Shown here in pieces: positions 17,295 to 25,424 of a DNA stretch of 39,391 bases. Source of the stretch: Thermodesulfobacterium hveragerdense DSM 12571 (GTDB taxonomy: Bacteria > Desulfobacterota > Thermodesulfobacteria > Thermodesulfobacteriales > Thermodesulfobacteriaceae); contig NZ_AUIT01000018.1 of assembly GCF_000423845.1 (NCBI RefSeq), positions 1 through 39,391 of the forward strand, in the 5' to 3' direction. A model generated the notes under the pieces. The model was not told where the DNA came from. It saw only the letters and a list, made by a program, of their open reading frames with translations, and did no database searches. Each line of letters opens with the position of its first letter. The first letter of the stretch is position 1. The position numbers and the translations under genes were made by a program.

Positions 17295-17867
17295 ATGAAC
17301 CTTATGTTAAAAGACATGCTAAAACTTCCCAATCTTTTAAGCCTTTATCGACTGATTCTTGCGATAGTTTTTCCGATTTTATGGACCAAAAATCTTCCGG
17401 TTTATGTGTTTTTGCTTCTTCTTCTGACAGGGGGACTTAGCGATGCTTTAGATGGATTTCTTGCCAGGACTTTTCACTGGGAAACCAAGCTGGGAAAGAT
17501 CCTTGACCCTATAGCAGATAAAACGTTTATAAACGTGATGTTTTTCTTGCTTTATTATGATCGTCTTCTACCTTTTGATTTCTTCGTCATCGTTTTAGTT
17601 AGAGACTTAGGTATTCTTCTTGGGGCTGTTTATCTTTATTTACGGTCTTCAAAAAGGATAGAGTTTCAACCAACCTACCTAGGAAAGGTTTCAACTGCCT
17701 TACAGATAGGGTTTATCTTTACCTATCTTTTCCATTTGTTGGTTCTTCGGTTAAACCCTACGTTTATTTTTGTGTTTGGCCAGCTGGTTATCTTTTTTAC
17801 CTTAGCCTCTGGTTTTCATTACACCTTGCTTTTTATTAAGATTTATAAGACTTCACCTAATAAATAG
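17295..17867 (+). CDS. pgsA: CDP-alcohol phosphatidyltransferase (phosphatidylglycerophosphate synthase)
   Basis: An integral membrane enzyme joining CDP-diacylglycerol and glycerol 3-phosphate on the way to phosphatidylglycerol. The full family motif DG-x2-AR-x8-G-x3-D-x3-D is present (DGFLAR, then GKILDPIADK). About five to six membrane segments are visible. The frame opens at a TTG (17262), but ATG 17295 or the later ATG at 17316 (MLKLPNLLSLYR, the usual family start) is more likely, and no ribosome binding site decides between them. It follows the PIF1 gene and overlaps the convergent mtaB by 25 bases. Cardiolipin synthase of the same superfamily is a less likely alternative. Confidence 0.82.
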   Translation: MNLMLKDMLKLPNLLSLYRLILAIVFPILWTKNLPVYVFLLLLLTGGLSDALDGFLARTFHWETKLGKILDPIADKTFINVMFFLLYYDRLLPFDFFVIVLVRDLGILLGAVYLYLRSSKRIEFQPTYLGKVSTALQIGFIFTYLFHLLVLRLNPTFIFVFGQLVIFFTLASGFHYTLLFIKIYKTSPNK

Positions 17868-19186
17868 TCTCCTTCTTTAGCTATAAACCTGACCTTTAAT
17901 ACCTTCCCTTTGGCTAAACATAAACCTTGAGGTAACATGATTTTATGGGAGATGTAGTTTTCTGAAAGGGCTTGAGCCTCAGTTTCTTTGATGGTCTCAA
18001 CCACCGCCCTTCTAATTTGGCCCACTTCTTGGGATAAAAAAACTTCCCTTTTTTGGCTCCCTAAGTTTTTTAAAAAGTTTACCCGAGATTTTATTATCTC
18101 AGGGGGGACCTTTGGGGTTATTTTTTCTGCTTGAGTGCCAGGCCTTGGAGAAAAAGGGAAAACATGGAGCCAGTTTAAAGGAGACTTTTCTATAACTTCT
18201 TTGTTTTTTTGAAAATCCCATTCATCCTCTGACGGAAATCCTACGATTACATCTGCTCCAAAGGTTGCCTGGGGATAAAGATTATAGAGTTTTTCTAAAA
18301 CAGTTAAATAATCTTTAGCGGTATAGTGTCTGTTCATAAGGGCTAAGATTCTGTCAGAACCACTCTGTAGAGGGATATGAAAATGGGGGGCTAAAAAGGC
18401 ACTGCTTTTAGCAAACTCTAAAAATTCAGGGGTTATTTCTGTTACTTCTAAAGAAGAGAGCCTTAAAATCAGGTCTTTTTTTGGTTTTTTAAATAGTTTT
18501 TCTATTTCCCAGAGTAGGTCTGGTAAACTCTGTTTTGGCATCAAATCTTTTCCCCACTGCCCAAGATGGATCCCTGTAAGTACTATTTCTTCGTAGCCAG
18601 CAAGCAAGACTTTCTCGATTTCTGCTAAAACCTTTTCTAAAGGCAAACTCCGAGGCGTTCCTCTTGAATAAGGAACTATACAATAACTACAAAATTGGTC
18701 GCACCCATCCTGAATTTTGATAAAGGCCCTTGAGCGAGAAAAGTATCTTTCTATAAAAAGGGCCTCAACTTCTTTTTCTTTAGAAAGACCTTCGATAAAA
18801 ACCTTTGGTTCAGAAAAGGTATAGCCTTTTAAAAAAGGAAGTTCTTCTAAAAAGATGTCAATTTTTAATTTTTCTTTCTGCCCTAAGAGAAGAAGATTTT
18901 TAATCTGAGCCTTTTCTCCCCAACCTTTAAGGTTATCCGGATAAGCCTGAGGGTAACAACCTGCAACGATGATTAAATCGGGGTTTAACTTATTCCATCT
19001 TTTAATAAGCTTCCTTCCCTCAGCTTCTGCTCTTGCGGTAACTATACAGGAATTAAGGATGAAAAAATCAGCTTCTTCCTCTTTTTCAGTCAGTATATAC
19101 CCTTTTTTTGTGAGTTTTTCTACGATGTAAGCACTTTCTACTTGGTTTACCTTACATCCTAAGGTTTTGATAAAAAACTTTTTCAT
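17843..19186 (-). CDS. mtaB: tRNA t6A37 methylthiotransferase
   Basis: Converts t6A to ms2t6A at position 37 of ANN-decoding tRNAs. The UPF0004 domain carries Cys11 (LGCKVNQ), Cys47 (NSCIVT) and Cys77 (AGCYPQ). The radical SAM domain has CDQFCSYC (Cys162, 166, 169), then VPYSRGTPRS. A TRAM-like segment closes the protein at about 385-447. The LGCKVNQ start and overall pattern fit MtaB better than MiaB or RimO. It is the last gene of the aroF-rSAM-ATP-grasp-mtaB run, 6 bases after the ATP-grasp gene. Confidence 0.9.
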   Translation of the reverse strand: MKKFFIKTLGCKVNQVESAYIVEKLTKKGYILTEKEEEADFFILNSCIVTARAEAEGRKLIKRWNKLNPDLIIVAGCYPQAYPDNLKGWGEKAQIKNLLLLGQKEKLKIDIFLEELPFLKGYTFSEPKVFIEGLSKEKEVEALFIERYFSRSRAFIKIQDGCDQFCSYCIVPYSRGTPRSLPLEKVLAEIEKVLLAGYEEIVLTGIHLGQWGKDLMPKQSLPDLLWEIEKLFKKPKKDLILRLSSLEVTEITPEFLEFAKSSAFLAPHFHIPLQSGSDRILALMNRHYTAKDYLTVLEKLYNLYPQATFGADVIVGFPSEDEWDFQKNKEVIEKSPLNWLHVFPFSPRPGTQAEKITPKVPPEIIKSRVNFLKNLGSQKREVFLSQEVGQIRRAVVETIKETEAQALSENYISHKIMLPQGLCLAKGKVLKVRFIAKEGDYLLGEVL

Positions 19187-19192
19187 GATTTT

Positions 19193-19987
19193 TCATAAAA
19201 CTTCTTCTAAAAATTTTTTGATAGCTTTTTTGAGTAAGGTCTCGTAGCGTTTTTCTCCTAAAGCTCGCCTTCCAAAGGTAAAATTAAATTCGTTTACCAG
19301 GGGTTTTTTGTCTTTAAAAAGAAAGTCTATGGCTACCAGATTAAATCTTGTTTTGGCTATAATTCTTTTGGTAAGTTCAACCACCCTTCTTTTTAACCCC
19401 CGTTGAGGAGGAGGGATTATGGTACCTTCTTGCACCAGGTTTTTCTTAAACCCTCCTGCCCTGAAGAAAACCAAAATGGTATCCCCAATAACCACACTTC
19501 TTGCGTCAAACTCCTCAGGTATGTATTCCTGGAAGACCACCCCATATCTACCAGACCTCTCCCAAGTCTTAAGCATAGGTAAAAAGTTGTGAAAATCCTC
19601 CTTAGTTTTTAAAAGAAAAACCTCTGCCCCCTCATCACCCCAGTTGCCTTTCACCACCACAGGAAACCTGAGTTTTATCCCTTTACGATATGGGTTTTCT
19701 TCTAACCCACAAAGCCTTGGCAACACCACACTCTCTGGATGGGGAAGTCTTAGGTTTTTACACATAAAAATTTGTCCGATTTTCCCGGGATATTGAAACC
19801 TTAAAGTATATTCAGGAAAAACAGGAACACCTGAATTTTTTGCCAAAAAATAAAGGTCTGAAGTAACTGTAGGAGGGAAGATTACTGCCTTGGCTTTGGA
19901 TAAAAGTTCAAAAAAATCCCTATCTAAGGGCTCAAACAAAAAATAGTTAACGTTACCTTTAAAAGTAGGTAAAAAGGATATAATCAT
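19193..19987 (-). CDS. ATP-grasp protein, RimK-like
   Basis: A 264-residue ATP-grasp enzyme expected to form an amide or peptide-like bond through an acyl-phosphate. The N-terminal preATP-grasp region (about 1-90) is followed by the nucleotide-binding part (FPVVVKGNWGDEGAEVF, VVFQEYIPEEFDARSVV). NEFNFTFG near 235 supplies the metal-binding Glu and Asn. It is closest in layout to RimK-type amino-acid ligases, but the substrate is unknown. It lies in an operon with a radical SAM protein upstream (47-base gap) and mtaB downstream (6 bases), which suggests a shared expression unit more than a shared pathway. Confidence 0.75.
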   Translation of the reverse strand: MIISFLPTFKGNVNYFLFEPLDRDFFELLSKAKAVIFPPTVTSDLYFLAKNSGVPVFPEYTLRFQYPGKIGQIFMCKNLRLPHPESVVLPRLCGLEENPYRKGIKLRFPVVVKGNWGDEGAEVFLLKTKEDFHNFLPMLKTWERSGRYGVVFQEYIPEEFDARSVVIGDTILVFFRAGGFKKNLVQEGTIIPPPQRGLKRRVVELTKRIIAKTRFNLVAIDFLFKDKKPLVNEFNFTFGRRALGEKRYETLLKKAIKKFLEEVL

Positions 19988-20033
19988 AGGGACTTTATTT
20001 TACCTCTATTTTTTAATTTTACTACTTTAGGGA

Positions 20034-21011
20034 TTAAAAGACTAACTCAATCCTTGCTTTGGGACAGGTTACACAAACCGGTGGTTTATCTCGAGAAAGA
20101 TGAGTTTTTCGAAACTTTTTATATTCCTGTTTATTCCATATAGACTTAAGGGGTTCTTGATAGATGCTACCAAAATAGACGTTTGTTTTTTGCTTGACTG
20201 GAATTCCTGTAAACACACATGGGGATACCATCCCAAGAGAGTTGATAAAAAGGCTTTTTATCGGATTTTCGCTACATACCCTTCCTTGAGAACGAGGCGA
20301 CGGTAGGTTAAAAATCATCTTTAAACCAAGAGAGTTAGCTTTTTCAGCCACTTTTTCAGCCCGCTTTTTAAGGAGGTTAAAATCCTCTTCAGTTTGAGGG
20401 GCAAGACATTCCTCCTCTAACTCTTTAGAGGGGACAAAATCAAGAAGGCTAACTATGATTTCTTGTATACCATATCCTGCCAAAAATTCAGGTAATCTTT
20501 CCAGTTCATATTCGTTTGATCTGAGAAGCATGTAAGCTATATGAATTTGAGGGTTTTGTTGTTTTAATCTCGCCTTAGCAGAGTTTATGGTTTCTATAGC
20601 TTTTAAAACCTGATTAAGAGAAGTTCCTTTTCTTATACGGTCATTGGTTTCTATCCCTGCCAAAGAAAGGGCTAAAACGTCAACCTGAGAAAACACTATT
20701 TTTTCTGCGATGTGTTCGTTTATTAAGGTGCCATTTGTGGTAAAACCTACTTTAACACCATGGGCTTTAGCCAGGTTTACCATCTCAAAAAACTCAGGAT
20801 TAAGTAGGGGCTCCCCCCAGCCCTGTAGATAAACAAGTTTTGTTTTTTTTAAATAAGGAAGGAGGGTTTTAAAAGTAGCTAAACTTAAGTTGGCCCCTAA
20901 CCAGTCTTTTTGCCAGACGGTATGGGGACAATAAAGACATTTTGCATTACACAGACCAGAAACTTCTATCTGTATCCAGTCAAAAGAGGGTAAAAAAAAG
21001 GCACTAAACAC
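20034..21011 (-). CDS. Radical SAM protein with C-terminal SPASM-like cluster
   Basis: A 325-residue radical SAM enzyme. CNAKCLYC (Cys21, 25, 28) binds the SAM cluster, and LQGWGEPLLNPE and LSLAGIE follow the usual barrel pattern. The C-terminal part has GRVC, SPCVFTG and CVTCPKA, consistent with an auxiliary iron-sulfur cluster. The start is GTG (21011-21009), overlapping the aroF stop by 8 bases, so translation is probably coupled. The substrate is unknown. The ATP-grasp gene follows, a pairing seen in some peptide-modifying pathways, but no precursor peptide is visible. Confidence 0.78.
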   Translation of the reverse strand: MFSAFFLPSFDWIQIEVSGLCNAKCLYCPHTVWQKDWLGANLSLATFKTLLPYLKKTKLVYLQGWGEPLLNPEFFEMVNLAKAHGVKVGFTTNGTLINEHIAEKIVFSQVDVLALSLAGIETNDRIRKGTSLNQVLKAIETINSAKARLKQQNPQIHIAYMLLRSNEYELERLPEFLAGYGIQEIIVSLLDFVPSKELEEECLAPQTEEDFNLLKKRAEKVAEKANSLGLKMIFNLPSPRSQGRVCSENPIKSLFINSLGMVSPCVFTGIPVKQKTNVYFGSIYQEPLKSIWNKQEYKKFRKTHLSRDKPPVCVTCPKARIELVF

Positions 21012-22116
21012 CCTTATTTTTTATCAACTTTTTAAGCTCTAAGTAGGTTTCTCTCACCTTGTATATGTACTCAAGATAAAGAGGAAGCTCTGCTAACGGT
21101 AATGCCTGAGGACCATCACATAAAGCCTTTTCTGGGCAGGGATGAAACTCTACCAGGATGGCATTGGCTCCGGCAATTACCCCCTGTGCAGTTACATGAT
21201 AGATATCTCTTATACCGTCTGGGGCTTTTATCCTGGAACCTATAGGATGAGAAGGGTCTATGCATACAGGTAATCTGGTAAGTCTTTTGACTACAGGAAC
21301 ATGGGAAAAATCTACCAGGTTTCTATGGGGGTCTCCTAAGTGAGTTCTAACACCTCTTAGGCAAAAGATGATGTTGGTATTTCCTTCTGAGGCTATGTAT
21401 TCGGCGGCATTCAGGCTTTCCTCTAAAGAGAGTCCATATCCTCTTTTGTAAAGCACAGGAAAATCTAACTGCCTGCCTACAGCCTTTAACAACTCAAAGT
21501 TTTGGGCGTTTCTTGTCCCTATTTGTAGGATAACCCCACAAGGATGGCCTGTTAGGTCCAGGGCTTCTCTAATTTCATCTATATGATGAGGAGAGAGCAC
21601 CTCCATCACTATTACTTTAATCCCATATTTTCCTGCTAAGTCAAACAGCCAGGGAAGGCATTCTTTCCCTAAGCCCTGGAAGTCATAAGGCGAGGTTCTT
21701 GGTTTATAAGCCCCCATTCTAGCACAACACACCCCGTTCTCTTTTAAAGCTTTAAAAATAGCTTCAGCATTCTCATAAGTATCTACAGCACAAAGCCCTG
21801 CAAAGATATGGAAGGAATCTTGGCTAAATTTTAGGTCTTTATAGGTGAACCTCAGGTCAGTAAGAACCCCATGCCTTCCTATCAACCTATATTTAGCAGT
21901 AACCTTTATGGCTTTTTCAACCCCTGGTAAGCTTTCTATATCTTCCTGAGACACCATATAGTCTTCTCCTATCAGGTGTACTTCAAGTAGCGTACGAGTA
22001 ACCCCTTTGTTTTCGATCACCTTGATATGTAAATGGGGAAATCGTTCGAGATATTTTAATAGAGAATGAAACTCTGGGCTTTCTTGAGTAACGTGAGGTT
22101 CCATAATGATGATCAT
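21004..22116 (-). CDS. aroF: 3-deoxy-7-phosphoheptulonate synthase, type I-beta
   Basis: The first shikimate-pathway enzyme, condensing phosphoenolpyruvate and erythrose 4-phosphate. Residues about 28-100 form a ferredoxin-like regulatory domain as in the Thermotoga maritima enzyme, which is inhibited by Phe and Tyr. The TIM barrel follows with GAYKPRTSPYDFQGLG, LQIGTRNAQNF, CLRGVRTHLGDPHRN, CIDPSHPIGSR and EFHPCPEKALCDGPQAL, all standard for the I-beta class. The start is ATG 22116, with AGGAGGG upstream. It is the first gene of the minus-strand run to mtaB and is divergent from the LPS-core cluster. Confidence 0.93.
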   Translation of the reverse strand: MIIIMEPHVTQESPEFHSLLKYLERFPHLHIKVIENKGVTRTLLEVHLIGEDYMVSQEDIESLPGVEKAIKVTAKYRLIGRHGVLTDLRFTYKDLKFSQDSFHIFAGLCAVDTYENAEAIFKALKENGVCCARMGAYKPRTSPYDFQGLGKECLPWLFDLAGKYGIKVIVMEVLSPHHIDEIREALDLTGHPCGVILQIGTRNAQNFELLKAVGRQLDFPVLYKRGYGLSLEESLNAAEYIASEGNTNIIFCLRGVRTHLGDPHRNLVDFSHVPVVKRLTRLPVCIDPSHPIGSRIKAPDGIRDIYHVTAQGVIAGANAILVEFHPCPEKALCDGPQALPLAELPLYLEYIYKVRETYLELKKLIKNKGV

Positions 22117-22256
22117 GATAAACCCTCCTCTAAGTCTTCGATTAAACTTTTTTTAACTTAAAATTTTAGTTAATACCTATTTAAAAAAATTGCAACCCCT
22201 GTTTTTTGCTGTTTCAGAGGCTTTTAAAAAACTTTTTTCAAGCTATATTTAATTTT

Positions 22257-22285
22257 GAGTTTGAATAAAAACTAACGAGTTTGAA
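22257..22285 (+). repeat. GAGTTTGAA direct repeat upstream of the LPS-core cluster
   Basis: GAGTTTGAA occurs at 22257-22265 and 22277-22285, 20 bases start to start, about two helical turns apart, ending 5 bases before the first glycosyltransferase gene. The spacing fits a regulator that binds on one DNA face, but two short AT-rich copies could be chance. Confidence 0.35.
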
Positions 22286-22290
22286 AACAT

Positions 22291-23502
22291 ATGAGCCATA
22301 AGATCCTAATCTTTGATACAGGAAAAGAATGGGGCGGAGGGACTGTTTCCTTAATTGAACTTTTAAAACGCATAAATAAGGAAAAATATTATTTTACTGC
22401 TTTGTTTTATCACAACTATAATAAAGGGTTTGAATCTAACGTTCAAAAGGAACTTGAAACTTTAGGGGTAAAGTTTATTGTTTTGCCACAACAACCTAAA
22501 TCGTTGAAAACCAAATTGATAAAGGAATTTTTGAGAGTTCTTCTGTTTTTCAATCAAAAATTAAGAAAATATGCAATTTTTTGGGTAGATTATTTCTTTC
22601 GCATAAAACCTAACGCCAAAATTATCGCAAAAATTGTAAAAGATTTAAAGATAGACTTGATATACATGAACAATCAGCCTGCAACCAATCTTGAAGGAAT
22701 CTTAGCTGCAAAAATGACAAATGTTCCTGCTGTGCTTCATTGTAGAACAATACCTAAGTTAAATAAATTTTTAATAAAACAAACTAATCTCTGGTTAGAA
22801 AAAATAATCTGTGTTTCAGATGGCGTAAGGAATTTTTTGGTAGAAAATGGTATTTTCTCAGAAAAATGTGTGGTGGTTTACGATGGAATAGATATACATT
22901 TAAAACCTTCTATGCCTCCTAACGAAATAAGAAAAAATTTAGGCATTTCTGAAAAAGATGTCGTTATAGGGACAGTTGGGACTTTACGTAAAATAAAAAG
23001 AGTGGATGATTTTATTGAGGCAATATTTTTGTTAAAAAAGCAAGTCAAAGAACCTTTTAAAGCAGTTATAGTAGGAGATGGCCCAGAAAAGGAAGAGTTG
23101 ATGAAATTGGTTAGAGAGAGGAATTTAGAAAAAGAGATTATTTTTGCTGGTTTTCAGTCTGACCCTATTTCGTATATTAAAGCCTTTGATGTGTTTGTGT
23201 TGACATCAGAAAGGGAGGGATTCGGTCGTGTTATTTTAGAATCTATGCTTATGGGGAAACCGGTTGTGGCCTCAAAGATACCTGGAGTTCTTAGTTTGGT
23301 GATAGATGGAGAGACAGGTTTTCTTGTTCCCCCTAAGAACCTTCAAGGATTTGTAGAAAAAATTTCGCTTTTTATAAAGGATCCTCAGTTGAGAAAAAAA
23401 CTGGGAGAACAGGGAAGAAAAAGGGTTTTGGAGAATTTTTCTCTTGAAAAATATGTAGAGGGAGTAGAAAAAGTTTTCACAGAAGTTTTAGGAAAAAAGT
23501 AA
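22291..23502 (+). CDS. Glycosyltransferase family 4
   Basis: A 403-residue GT-B fold transferase, first gene of the LPS-core cluster. The N-terminal acceptor domain starts with the glycine-rich EWGGGTVSLIELLKR. The C-terminal GT4 domain (about 205-395) has GTVGTLRKIKRVDDFI, VGDGPEKEEL and the E-x7-E motif EGFGRVILE, then MGKPVVAS and GETGFLV. It is a retaining sugar transferase, with donor and acceptor unknown. No membrane segment is present. The ATG has only a weak ribosome binding site. The next gene starts 7 bases after the stop. Confidence 0.87.
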   Translation: MSHKILIFDTGKEWGGGTVSLIELLKRINKEKYYFTALFYHNYNKGFESNVQKELETLGVKFIVLPQQPKSLKTKLIKEFLRVLLFFNQKLRKYAIFWVDYFFRIKPNAKIIAKIVKDLKIDLIYMNNQPATNLEGILAAKMTNVPAVLHCRTIPKLNKFLIKQTNLWLEKIICVSDGVRNFLVENGIFSEKCVVVYDGIDIHLKPSMPPNEIRKNLGISEKDVVIGTVGTLRKIKRVDDFIEAIFLLKKQVKEPFKAVIVGDGPEKEELMKLVRERNLEKEIIFAGFQSDPISYIKAFDVFVLTSEREGFGRVILESMLMGKPVVASKIPGVLSLVIDGETGFLVPPKNLQGFVEKISLFIKDPQLRKKLGEQGRKRVLENFSLEKYVEGVEKVFTEVLGKK

Positions 23503-23509
23503 ACTTGAT

Positions 23510-24637
23510 ATGCTTTACCTATTGTTAAGTTACCTTTTTTATCCTTTAATCCAGTTTATTATCAGTTTAAAGAATAGAAACAAAGAATTTCGAAAAATTT
23601 TGGTCATTCAGGCTGCAAAAATAGGGGATTTTATTTGTACTACGCATGTGTTTAGAGAGATTAAAAAAACCTATCCTGAGTCTCGTTTAACTGTAATGGT
23701 TAATCCTGTGGTAAAAGAACTTGCAGAAAATAATCCTTACATCGATGAAGTTGTTTTTTTTTCACCCAAGGACTATAAAGGGTTTTTAGGTAAGATCAAA
23801 CTTGCCAATCATATAAGAAAAGGAGAATATGATTTAGGTATAGCACTTAATCCGAATGTACCTTTTACCATAGGTCTTTTATGGGGGTTGGTTCCTACAA
23901 GGATTTCTATATTGCCTAATTTTTGCGGGTTAACCTTTCGCCTTGCCTCTAAATTTTATACCTATTTAGAAACTCATGTTTCAGGTCAGCTGGTGGTTGA
24001 AACCTATTTAAAACTCTTAGGAAAGATAGGAATCCAAAGCAACAACCTTTCTAAAGAAGTTTATAAAACTTCATATGCAGACAAAAAAGTAACAGAAGTC
24101 TTACAAGGTATAACCAAACCACTTGTTGGAATATCAGTTAGTAGTGGAAATAAACTTAAGGAGTTAGAAAACGAAAAAATCGCAGAAGTTATAAATAAAA
24201 TTTTACAAGAAAAAGATTGTTATATCGTTCTGATCGGATCCTCTCAAGATAAACTTAAGGCACAAGAGGTATTAAAACTGGTTAAAAATAAAGAAAAAGT
24301 TTTAGATTTGACAGGAAGATTTAGTTTAGGAGAACTACCAGCCCTACTTGAAAGATTTTCTGTCTTTATAGGAGTTGATACAGGAATAACCTACATGGCA
24401 GATGCTTTAAAAATTCCTATTGTTTACATCCCGGGACCCATAGACATCTCTGAGCAACATCCTACAGAGAGTAGAATATTTTGGGTTAGGGAAAACCTCA
24501 GTTGCGCACCTTGTAGTTTTGTTTTTAAAACCGTTAGCTTTTGTAAAAACAACATAAGAACCTGTGTTAAATTGATAGACCCCGAAAAAATCGTAGCCGG
24601 AGTTAAAAAATTTTTAGAAACTTCTAAAGAAAATTGA
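23510..24637 (+). CDS. Glycosyltransferase family 9 (LPS heptosyltransferase-like)
   Basis: A 375-residue GT9 protein of the heptosyltransferase type, adding heptose or a related sugar to the LPS inner core at the inner membrane. ILVIQAAKIGDFICTTHVF near the N-terminus, VGISVSSGNKLKE in the middle and FIGVDTGITYMADAL near 300 are the family landmarks. Several Cys residues cluster at the C-terminus (CAPCSF, FCKN, CVKL), as in many GT9 enzymes. Its TGA stop overlaps the TTG start of the kinase gene. Confidence 0.87.
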   Translation: MLYLLLSYLFYPLIQFIISLKNRNKEFRKILVIQAAKIGDFICTTHVFREIKKTYPESRLTVMVNPVVKELAENNPYIDEVVFFSPKDYKGFLGKIKLANHIRKGEYDLGIALNPNVPFTIGLLWGLVPTRISILPNFCGLTFRLASKFYTYLETHVSGQLVVETYLKLLGKIGIQSNNLSKEVYKTSYADKKVTEVLQGITKPLVGISVSSGNKLKELENEKIAEVINKILQEKDCYIVLIGSSQDKLKAQEVLKLVKNKEKVLDLTGRFSLGELPALLERFSVFIGVDTGITYMADALKIPIVYIPGPIDISEQHPTESRIFWVRENLSCAPCSFVFKTVSFCKNNIRTCVKLIDPEKIVAGVKKFLETSKEN

Positions 24638-25389
24638 ATAAAATATTAAACATGTATGTTTCAAAGATCTCTGATTTTGAAGTTGTTGATGCACATTTGC
24701 CGTTTTTTTATAAAATTTTCGACCCTAATTTGTTAAGACTCAACCTCCCTGCTCCTTTTTTTGAACGAGAAAAACGCTACAGACAAATCAAAGGTTATGA
24801 GGTAAACGGACAGAAATTTTATATCAAAATCTATACTGCCCACTTTGATGAGGCAGAGGCTGAGTGGGAAAATCTTTTAAAACTAAAAACTTTAGGGTTT
24901 TCTGTCCCTGAACCTTTTTTCAGGCACAAATCTTTCGATAAGGTTAAAATAGCAACATTTGCCCTAAAAGGAGTCCCCCTTTCAAGTTTAATACCAAAGA
25001 GCCAACAAAACCAAGAAAATTTACTCTACAGACTTGCAGAGCTGATTTCAAGAATGCATTTAAAAAATTTTTTTCATCAAGATTGTTATCTAAACCATTT
25101 TTTCTGGGATGAACATAGCCAAAACTTAGGGTTTTTAGACGTATCAAGGGTTATCAAAGATCCCAAAATTCCCCTAAGTTATCAAATTAAGGATTTAGGC
25201 CAGCTTGGCTATTCTTTTGAGGAGTATTTTGGAAATAGCGGACCGATCCTATTTGAGAAGTTCCTATCTTATTATTTAGGTCTGGTTAACCAGTCTTCTA
25301 AAGGGTTGCTAAAATTTTTAGTAAAACTCAAGGTCTGGTTAATCAGAAGAAGAACACTCAAAGCCAAAAAAAGAGGAAAAAAACTATAA
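24634..25389 (+). CDS. LPS-core heptose kinase-like protein (WaaP/RfaP type)
   Basis: A 251-residue small kinase-fold protein. YIKIYTAHFDEAEAEWENL gives the ATP-binding Lys and the following Glu, HQDCYLNHFFWD is the catalytic loop (WaaP proteins have HRDCYxxHF), and LGFLDVSRV holds the metal-binding Asp. WaaP phosphorylates a core heptose, which strengthens the outer membrane, and its place right after a heptosyltransferase supports this. The start could be TTG 24634, overlapping the previous stop as TTGA, or ATG 24652. Neither has a clear ribosome binding site. The C-terminus is strongly basic, fitting membrane contact. Confidence 0.8.
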   Translation: MNKILNMYVSKISDFEVVDAHLPFFYKIFDPNLLRLNLPAPFFEREKRYRQIKGYEVNGQKFYIKIYTAHFDEAEAEWENLLKLKTLGFSVPEPFFRHKSFDKVKIATFALKGVPLSSLIPKSQQNQENLLYRLAELISRMHLKNFFHQDCYLNHFFWDEHSQNLGFLDVSRVIKDPKIPLSYQIKDLGQLGYSFEEYFGNSGPILFEKFLSYYLGLVNQSSKGLLKFLVKLKVWLIRRRTLKAKKRGKKL

Positions 25390-25424
25390 TTTTAATTTCT
25401 TGAAATTAAGCTAAAATAGCGGGT

